Source of the DNA: Chromatiales bacterium
Lineage (GTDB): Bacteria > Pseudomonadota > Gammaproteobacteria > Chromatiales > Chromatiaceae
Assembly: GCA_028284585.1 (NCBI GenBank)
Contig: JANQRK010000097.1
Span: 1-46,870, forward strand
Direction: 5' to 3'
DNA length: 46,870 bases
Position 1 is the stretch's first letter. Each line of letters starts with the position of its first letter. The notes below the pieces were generated by a model. That model searched no databases. It was not told the origin of the DNA and worked only from the letters and a program-made list of their open reading frames with translations. Positions 41,555 to 46,870 of the stretch are shown here, one piece after another. A program made the translations under genes and the position numbers.

Positions 41555-43606
41555 GTGAGCAAACAATCAACAAGGGCTGGGGGACTACTGCTGGCTGTCG
41601 CACTGCCGGCCTTCGCGGAATCGGAAACCGAACCTGGCATAGTCGAGCTGAATGAAATCATGATCCAGTCGGCCACCCGGGTCGCAACACCTGTTTCTGA
41701 CGTGACCCGCTCTGTCACCGTGGTCACCTCTGAGGAGTTGGAGGTGCAAAAGGCGTTCGATCGCTCCGTGGGTTCTGTTATTTCACAGACGGTACCGGGC
41801 TTTAGCCCGTCGACCCAGGCGCTAACGAACTTTGGTCAACAACTTCGGGGACGAAATTTCTTGACGCTGATCGATGGGGTGCCCCAAGACACCACCCTGC
41901 GCAATGGCCAGCGGTCGCTGCAGTCCATCGATATCGACGCCGTCGAGCAAATCGAAGTGGTCAGAGGCGGCACTGCAATCTACGGCTTTGGCGCTGACGG
42001 TGGTGTGATCAACCTCATCACCAAGCGGCCTGAGGACGGCGCGTTCGATGTGGTTGCGCGCGCAGGGACTAGTTTTTCCACCGAGCATGTCGACGACTCG
42101 TTTAGGACCAACGGCCACCTCCAGGCCTCGGGTCGGTCCGGTGAACTTGACTATCTGCTCAGCGGCACCTTCGTACGACGAGGTAACACCTTTGACGCCG
42201 ATGGCAACCGCCGGCTGACTGATCCGGTGGGTGCGCAGGGCGGACTCGACGAATCTGACGAATACAATGTTCTGGCCAAGCTCGGCCACCAAATTGATAG
42301 CTCTCAGCGGGTGCAAGGCAGCTTCAATGTCTTCAGTTTGAAACAGGATCCCGACTTCGGGAGACGGCTTTCGACCGATACCGGCGAACTCTTCTTGCCA
42401 CCTTTTAGGCCAGAAACCCCGCTGCGCGGCAATGATCAAGACAAGAATCCAGGAAACAAAACGGTCAATGGCAACCTGATTTACAGCAACGACGACATCC
42501 TAGGCAGTTCGCTCGAGCTCCAGGGCTACTACCAGCAAATCAACACCATCTTTACCCTGTTTCCCGGCTTCCCGCAGACCCAAATCGAATCGGAGAAGTT
42601 CGGCTCGAGACTCACCGTCAATACCCCTGTGGGCGCCAATGCCGGCCCGATCGACGTTACCTGGGGGGTCGACTACCTGAACGATGACACCCGGCAGTTC
42701 GAGGTATCCGGTAGCGAAGATGCGCGCGGCCAACAGGACGCGATCGCGGGGTTCGCCCAACTCGAGATCCAGCTCGGTGAATTCGGCATCCTGACCGGCG
42801 GCATCCGCCATGAAGATGTATCGATCGATGTCACCGGTGTTGAGCCTAGTGGTGAGATCTCGGGGGACGAAACGCTATTCAATGCGTCGGCCAGCCTGTT
42901 CCTAACCGATGAGTTGACGCTTTTTGGGGGGTTCTCACAATCATTTTCGCCCGGCGATATCCTCAGGGTCATCACTGATGGGGCCTTTGCTACAACCGAT
43001 GATGTGGAGCTCGAGTTCGTGGAGACGGACAACTACGAAGCCGGTATTCGGGCGTCTTTTGATCGTTGGAGCGCGGAGGCGGCCTTGTTCTTTTCGAAAT
43101 CCAACAATGGGACCTCCTTTGATGATGACTTGAACATCATCACCCAGCCAGAGGAGATCTGGGGATTCGAGGCCTCCGTTGATGTTCAGCCGCTGAAAAA
43201 TGTCGGCCTTGGTGGCAGCGTATCGATCATCAAAGGGCGGGTCGATCTAGATGACGACGGCGATCTCGATGAAGATTTGCCGACCACCCGCATCCCGCCG
43301 ACGAAGGTCACCGCGTATGGTACCTATTCACCTTCTGATAAGTGGGACCTGCGTGCGCAAATTTTCTATTCTGGAACCCAGTCGAACGACTCTACGGCAT
43401 TCGGTGGCGGGAACGATATCGATGACTACTTTCTCGTCGATCTGCTATCGCGCCACGAGGTCGGCCCAGGGGAGTTGACTCTCGGCGTGACCAATCTATT
43501 CAACAACGACTACCTGCCGGTCATCAATCAGGCATACAACTTCCAGTTTTCGAATGTCCAGGGGCCTGGACGGCGCGTGTCCGTTGCCTATGCCGTGCGC
43601 TTTTAG
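41555..43606 (+). CDS. TonB-dependent receptor, IutA-like (second)
   Basis: The GTG at 41555 has AGGGGAG upstream and yields a short signal peptide (GGLLLAVALPAFAES). The product is about 683 residues. The TonB box is in LNEIMIQSATRV. The plug reads VGSVISQTVPGFSPSTQ, LRGRNFLTLIDGVPQDTTLR, IDAVEQIEVVRGGTAIYGFG and GGVINLITKRP, close to IutA. The barrel ends YAVRF. The ligand is likely a hydroxamate or citrate-hydroxamate siderophore by family. A hairpin terminator and then the DUF3649-PepSY-DUF3325 genes follow on the same strand, a grouping also seen next to siderophore receptors in pseudomonads. Confidence 0.9.
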   Translation: MSKQSTRAGGLLLAVALPAFAESETEPGIVELNEIMIQSATRVATPVSDVTRSVTVVTSEELEVQKAFDRSVGSVISQTVPGFSPSTQALTNFGQQLRGRNFLTLIDGVPQDTTLRNGQRSLQSIDIDAVEQIEVVRGGTAIYGFGADGGVINLITKRPEDGAFDVVARAGTSFSTEHVDDSFRTNGHLQASGRSGELDYLLSGTFVRRGNTFDADGNRRLTDPVGAQGGLDESDEYNVLAKLGHQIDSSQRVQGSFNVFSLKQDPDFGRRLSTDTGELFLPPFRPETPLRGNDQDKNPGNKTVNGNLIYSNDDILGSSLELQGYYQQINTIFTLFPGFPQTQIESEKFGSRLTVNTPVGANAGPIDVTWGVDYLNDDTRQFEVSGSEDARGQQDAIAGFAQLEIQLGEFGILTGGIRHEDVSIDVTGVEPSGEISGDETLFNASASLFLTDELTLFGGFSQSFSPGDILRVITDGAFATTDDVELEFVETDNYEAGIRASFDRWSAEAALFFSKSNNGTSFDDDLNIITQPEEIWGFEASVDVQPLKNVGLGGSVSIIKGRVDLDDDGDLDEDLPTTRIPPTKVTAYGTYSPSDKWDLRAQIFYSGTQSNDSTAFGGGNDIDDYFLVDLLSRHEVGPGELTLGVTNLFNNDYLPVINQAYNFQFSNVQGPGRRVSVAYAVRF

Positions 43607-43664
43607 GTAACGCTGCATGCTCTTAGGCAAATCCCATTGCTATGAAACGACTCCCGGCCTTGAC

Positions 43665-43701
43665 GGGCAGCAGTACCCTGACGCTGCTGCCCGCCTTTTT
43701 T
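43665..43701 (+). terminator. Terminator or attenuator between receptor and PepSY cassette
   Basis: A perfect 9-bp stem GGGCAGCAG/CTGCTGCCC with a 10-nt loop is followed by GCC and six T. It lies 58 bp after the receptor stop and 10 bp before the DUF3649 start, so read-through would be needed for cotranscription. Confidence 0.8.
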
Positions 43702-43711
43702 GGGATTAGCC

Positions 43712-44059
43712 ATGGAACAAGCTCAAGCCGACAAGAACAACAGCGCCATACGCCCAGTGCTCTTCTGCGAGTGCCTGGAAAAGGATGGCATCGTGCGCCG
43801 CGTTGCTGCCGCGCTGTTGGGTGGCTACGCCTTCACCTGGGGCTTCACGGCGCTTGGCACCACGTGTCTGGTGGCGCTGGGTATGGGCTATGCAGAAGCC
43901 GAGGTGGCCATGCTGCTGCTGGCCTTTTTGATCTTTTTGATAGTGTTCCTCTGGGCCTTCGCAGCCGTCCGGATCGATCGCGTTTGGAAGGTGCTGGGTG
44001 GTGGTGCCGTACTGATGACCGTTATGGCCTGGGTAATGCAACACCTGCTACTGCACTAG
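43712..44059 (+). CDS. DUF3649 membrane protein (iron-uptake associated)
   Basis: This product of about 115 residues has three membrane helices: RVAAALLGGYAFTWGFTALG, then AEVAMLLLAFLIFLIVFLWA and GGGAVLMTVMAWVMQHLLL. DUF3649 proteins are small inner-membrane proteins often encoded with PepSY-type reductases near siderophore receptors. The ATG at 43712 is 10 bp after the terminator T-run. It is followed after 10 bp by the PepSY gene. Confidence 0.85.
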   Translation: MEQAQADKNNSAIRPVLFCECLEKDGIVRRVAAALLGGYAFTWGFTALGTTCLVALGMGYAEAEVAMLLLAFLIFLIVFLWAFAAVRIDRVWKVLGGGAVLMTVMAWVMQHLLLH

Positions 44060-44069
44060 GAGCTCGCCG

Positions 44070-45764
44070 ATGTTCAATGGCTTCCGGATCGCGATGACCT
44101 GGGTACATACCTGGTTCGGTCTAGTGCTGGGGTTCGTATTGATGGTGTGTTTCTTCTTCGGAGCGCTGTCGGTGTTCGATCGCGAGATCGACCGCTGGGC
44201 AATCCCCGAAACACGTTTCGAGCCGCAGCCCATGCCGTCTTTCGATCGCCTGCTGCTACCGGTTCTCGAGCAACAGCTTTCGCCAGACGAGCAAGAGTAC
44301 GCAGCAAATATGCCCAAGCTGCACGATGCCGGCAAAGGCCCGATGACCCCACGCCTTGAACTACCGGTAGACGAGTACTGGGCCTACACCACGCACCGCG
44401 ATCCGGTATTGGCCGCCGGCGGTGGCTTCCGGGTACCGCATCCCAAAGATCCCACCCTCGAGAACCACATCCACGGCCGTGTCACCATCGATCCGCGCAG
44501 CGGCACCGTCTTGCGCGATGATGCACTCAAGATCGGCAGCGACTGGTTCTACCCGCTGCACTACAAACTGCAATGGGAGTGGAAGGACCTCGGCTATTGG
44601 ATCGTGGGACTGGCGGCCTTTAGCATGCTGGCAGCCTTGGTCACCGGCGTGATCATACATCGCAAGATCTTCCGCGAGTTCTTCACCTTCCGCCCCTGGA
44701 AGCAAACTCAACGCAGCGCGCTGGATTTGCACAATATGACGGGGGTGGTCGCTTTGCCTTTCCACTTTTTCTTTTCGTTTACCGGGCTGGTGATCTTCGC
44801 AAGCTTTTTTTACTTTCCGCTCTCGCACACACTGCTCAAGCCGCTGCACGATCAGCACGCGGTGCTCGAGGCACAGCGCGCTGGCCTGCCGTATGAACGC
44901 GCAGGAGTGGCCGTACCCATGGCCTCAGTGGATGCCATGGTGCGCGAGGCCAAGCGCCGTTGGGCAGCACGCGACATGGCTGGTGAAGTGGGTTTTCTCA
45001 CGGTCACCCATGTGGGCGACGCCAACAGCTTTGTGAGCATCTACAGAGCGGGCAGCGACCGTGTGTCACTGGTCGGTGAGGGCATTCACTTCAAGGCGAG
45101 TACTGGCGAGGTGCAGTACGAAGATCCGCCGCGCGCGGCCGTCTCGGAGATCAATGAGTTCCTCACCGGACTGCATCTGCAGCACTTCGAACATTGGCTG
45201 TTGCGTTGGCTGTACGTACTGGGCGGCCTGCTCGGTGCGGTATGCATTGCCACCGGCTTTGTCTTCTTTGTCGAAAAACGCAAGCGGCAGCACGCCAAGA
45301 TGGGAGGCCAAGGCAGCCGGGTGGTCGATGCACTGGCGGTCACCACAGTGACCGGTATGGTCATCGCGGCCGTTGGTATGCTGGTGGCAAACCGCTTGCT
45401 ACCAATAGATCTGCCCGGCAAGGGCGACTGGGAAAAATGGGTCTTCTGGGCGGTCTGGGCCTTGACCATGGCCCACGCCTTCTGGCGCAGCGCACCGGTC
45501 GCACAGGGGCGTCTCAACCCGGCCTGGTGCGAACAATGCTGGGCGCTAGGCGTGCTGGCGATCGCCGCGGTGCTGCTGAACTGGGTCACCACGGGCGACC
45601 ACCTGATCAAGACGGTGTTCACCGATACCTACTGGGCGGTGGCAGGCGTCGATCTGAGCCTACTCGGGTGTGCGCTGATTGCGTTTTGGGTCGGGCGGAA
45701 GCTTATGCGACCGACCACTTACGAAAAGAATGCCGTAAACCGTGCGCTAGCGCTCCATGAATGA
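44070..45764 (+). CDS. PepSY-associated membrane protein (putative ferric-chelate reductase)
   Basis: The 564-residue inner-membrane protein has a first helix near 12-34 (VHTWFGLVLGFVLMVCFFFG) and a periplasmic PepSY-like portion. Further helices lie near 170-197 (YWIVGLAAFSMLAALVTGVI), 220-243 (PFHFFFSFTGLVIFASFFYF) and 370-395, with four more at the C-terminus. Conserved membrane His residues (HTW, HRKIF, LDLHNMTG, PFHFFF) could bind haem. Family members such as FpvG and FoxB take part in reductive release of siderophore iron. AGGAG precedes the ATG. It overlaps the next gene by 8 nt. Confidence 0.9.
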   Translation: MFNGFRIAMTWVHTWFGLVLGFVLMVCFFFGALSVFDREIDRWAIPETRFEPQPMPSFDRLLLPVLEQQLSPDEQEYAANMPKLHDAGKGPMTPRLELPVDEYWAYTTHRDPVLAAGGGFRVPHPKDPTLENHIHGRVTIDPRSGTVLRDDALKIGSDWFYPLHYKLQWEWKDLGYWIVGLAAFSMLAALVTGVIIHRKIFREFFTFRPWKQTQRSALDLHNMTGVVALPFHFFFSFTGLVIFASFFYFPLSHTLLKPLHDQHAVLEAQRAGLPYERAGVAVPMASVDAMVREAKRRWAARDMAGEVGFLTVTHVGDANSFVSIYRAGSDRVSLVGEGIHFKASTGEVQYEDPPRAAVSEINEFLTGLHLQHFEHWLLRWLYVLGGLLGAVCIATGFVFFVEKRKRQHAKMGGQGSRVVDALAVTTVTGMVIAAVGMLVANRLLPIDLPGKGDWEKWVFWAVWALTMAHAFWRSAPVAQGRLNPAWCEQCWALGVLAIAAVLLNWVTTGDHLIKTVFTDTYWAVAGVDLSLLGCALIAFWVGRKLMRPTTYEKNAVNRALALHE

Positions 45765-46092
45765 ATCACTCTGGTTGACCGCCGCGGTCCTATTTGCGGT
45801 ACTCGGCATGGGCTGGCTGGCACTCTCTTTACGAACCCATTGGCAACAAGTTTGTCCCCAGCAAGACCTCAATCCGCGTGAAGGCCACTTGCGCGCCTCA
45901 GGGGCATGCCTTTTGTTGCTATCGGCGGTGTGTTGTTTTGAAGCCGATCACCCCTCGATGGCGGTATTGGTCTGGGTGATGATCCTAGCGATGGCCGCCG
46001 TCGTGGTCGCCATGACGCTGAGTAGTCATCCTGGCCTTTTGCGCAGCATTTGCCCCCGAGCTTTTATCGAAGATGTCCACTCACAGGATTAG
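45757..46092 (+). CDS. DUF3325 small membrane protein
   Basis: This 111-residue protein has helices at about 5-25 (LWLTAAVLFAVLGMGWLALS), 48-63 and 68-88 (MAVLVWVMILAMAAVVVAMT). DUF3325 proteins accompany PepSY reductases and DUF3649 near siderophore receptors. It overlaps the PepSY gene by 8 nt and is the last gene of the cassette. The exact role is unknown; it may be a subunit or assembly aid for the reductase. Confidence 0.85.
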   Translation: MNESLWLTAAVLFAVLGMGWLALSLRTHWQQVCPQQDLNPREGHLRASGACLLLLSAVCCFEADHPSMAVLVWVMILAMAAVVVAMTLSSHPGLLRSICPRAFIEDVHSQD

Positions 46093-46114
46093 CATTTCAC
46101 CCGCATGAAATGCT
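46091..46114. terminator. Hairpin between convergent genes
   Basis: A perfect 9-bp stem AGCATTTCA/TGAAATGCT with loop CCCGCA overlaps the end of the DUF3325 gene and lies between it and the convergent receptor. There is no long T-run. Confidence 0.5.
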
Positions 46115-46203
46115 TGCAGCCTCCGGCTGGGCACTTTTCTAGGATGACCGACTTCCTCTCGCTTACCGGTCCAACGGATTGATCAGTCAGCATCGCATAT
46201 CGA

Positions 46204-46870
46204 TCAAAAACGATATTCGACCTGCACGCCGACGACCCGCGGATCCGTCAGCAGCCCGAGCGTCTCGCCCTCGACCTGTGTGGCGCTGCGGGATTGAACG
46301 ACACGATCGAAGACGTTGTTGGCGAAGGCCTTGGCTGTCAGGTCCTTCCATTGATAAGCCAACGACAGATTGACCAGAGTAAGTGAGTCTACTTCGAAAT
46401 CATTGCTGATCGAATCGTAATAGCTATCCCGATAACTGACTTCGGCGCCATAGGTTAAACGCCCTACCTTGTAGTATCCCCCGATCGCCGCCGTTAAGCG
46501 CGGCGCATTGGCGAATTCGTTGCCCGCAAAGTCCTGGGCGCCACCACCGATCAGAAATTCATCGAATCGCGTCTTCGCATAGCCCAGCGCAAGGTAGGTA
46601 TCAAGGTTGCGCATAGGCGCCCAGCTGACCTCGAACTCGCCACCGTACACCGATGACTTGCCGGCATTGAAGGTGCCGCTGCGAATGTTCTCCGAACCAG
46701 AGGTCTGCATATCCTCCCAGTCTATGAAGAAAAGGTTGGCATTCACCGCCAGCGTATCAGCGTTGAATACTCCCTTGTAAGAGAGTTCGTAGTTCTTGGT
46801 GTACTCGGAGTCATAGTCCGTGACGCCAGAACCACCGAAGATGTCCAGGTCGACACCGCCGGGACGGTAG
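46204..46870 (-). CDS. TonB-dependent receptor, C-terminal part (cut by window edge)
   Basis: The frame is open to the window end, giving about 221 C-terminal residues of a beta barrel. It reads YDSEYTKNYELSYKGVFNAD, LFFIDWEDMQTSG, DFAGNEFANAPRLTAAIGGY and LAYQWKDLTAKAFANNVFD, ending VEYRF. The pattern NANLFxxxWxDxQ...AGNEFxxAPxxTAAxGxxY is shared with the receptor at 34455, so the two are paralogues. Plug, TonB box and any STN domain lie outside the window. It is convergent with the DUF3325 gene. Confidence 0.9.
   Translation of the reverse strand, partial: YRPGGVDLDIFGGSGVTDYDSEYTKNYELSYKGVFNADTLAVNANLFFIDWEDMQTSGSENIRSGTFNAGKSSVYGGEFEVSWAPMRNLDTYLALGYAKTRFDEFLIGGGAQDFAGNEFANAPRLTAAIGGYYKVGRLTYGAEVSYRDSYYDSISNDFEVDSLTLVNLSLAYQWKDLTAKAFANNVFDRVVQSRSATQVEGETLGLLTDPRVVGVQVEYRF

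Noticed and set aside
43642..44097. Alternative frame of 151 codons over the DUF3649 gene
   Set aside because: It runs through the terminator hairpin and lacks the membrane-helix pattern seen in the accepted frame.
1..46870. CRISPR array or restriction-defence system
   Set aside because: No regularly spaced repeats, cas-like or restriction-modification genes are seen; the only defence-like item is the truncated SNF2 fragment.

Overview
This window looks like a chromosomal stretch of a moderately GC-rich gammaproteobacterium. The gene families (feoABC, an hmu haem operon with its own tonB-exbB-exbD, many TonB-dependent receptors, pseudoazurin, c-di-GMP proteins) suit Chromatiales-like or other sulfur/marine gammaproteobacteria. 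The genus cannot be fixed from the sequence alone.

Left part (1-5.1 kb). An intact tRNA-Pro(GGG) with a clean terminator is followed by an IS30 transposase scrap, a DNA-alkylation-repair pair (ogt and an Ada-AraC-AlkA fusion), a small inverted-repeat element with TA ends, a Rossmann NAD(P)-binding protein with a small membrane protein, and then a decayed second copy of the tRNA-Pro region. The segment is therefore bracketed by tRNA copies and reads like an old tRNA-associated island. Beyond it lies a truncated SNF2 helicase.

Signalling part (5.4-10.3 kb). Here are a DUF2934 protein, a PilZ protein, a NarL-type response regulator overlapping a soluble PAS-PAS-HisKA_3 kinase, and a membrane GGDEF diguanylate cyclase. 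A 153-bp triple-hairpin repeat follows; a second copy lies 24 kb away.

Iron part (10.9-46.9 kb). Two feoA genes, feoB and feoC encode ferrous iron import. A broken HMA-type gene carries a sigma70-like promoter in its tail. A tightly coupled haem operon follows: hmuR-tonB-hemS-exbB-exbD-hugZ-hmuT-hmuU-hmuV. A 265-bp MITE-like element sits exactly at the hmuU/hmuV stop-start junction, with both reading frames preserved. After this come seven further TonB-dependent receptors: two IutA-like, two with STN signalling domains, one FhuE/FcuA-like, one short CirA-like, and one cut by the window edge. Among them are a CC0125-type lipoprotein, a ChaN-family lipoprotein, a pseudoazurin, a fecI-fecR pair and a DUF3649-PepSY-DUF3325 cassette. 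Fur-box-like sites precede several units.

How it may work together. Receptors powered by the single TonB-ExbBD set bring haem and ferric chelates into the periplasm. Haem goes through HmuTUV to HemS and HugZ. No ABC importer other than the haem one lies in the window. Ferric chelates may therefore be reduced at the inner membrane by the PepSY cassette and enter as Fe2+ through FeoB, though importers elsewhere in the genome cannot be excluded. FecI-FecR with an STN receptor adds substrate-specific induction.
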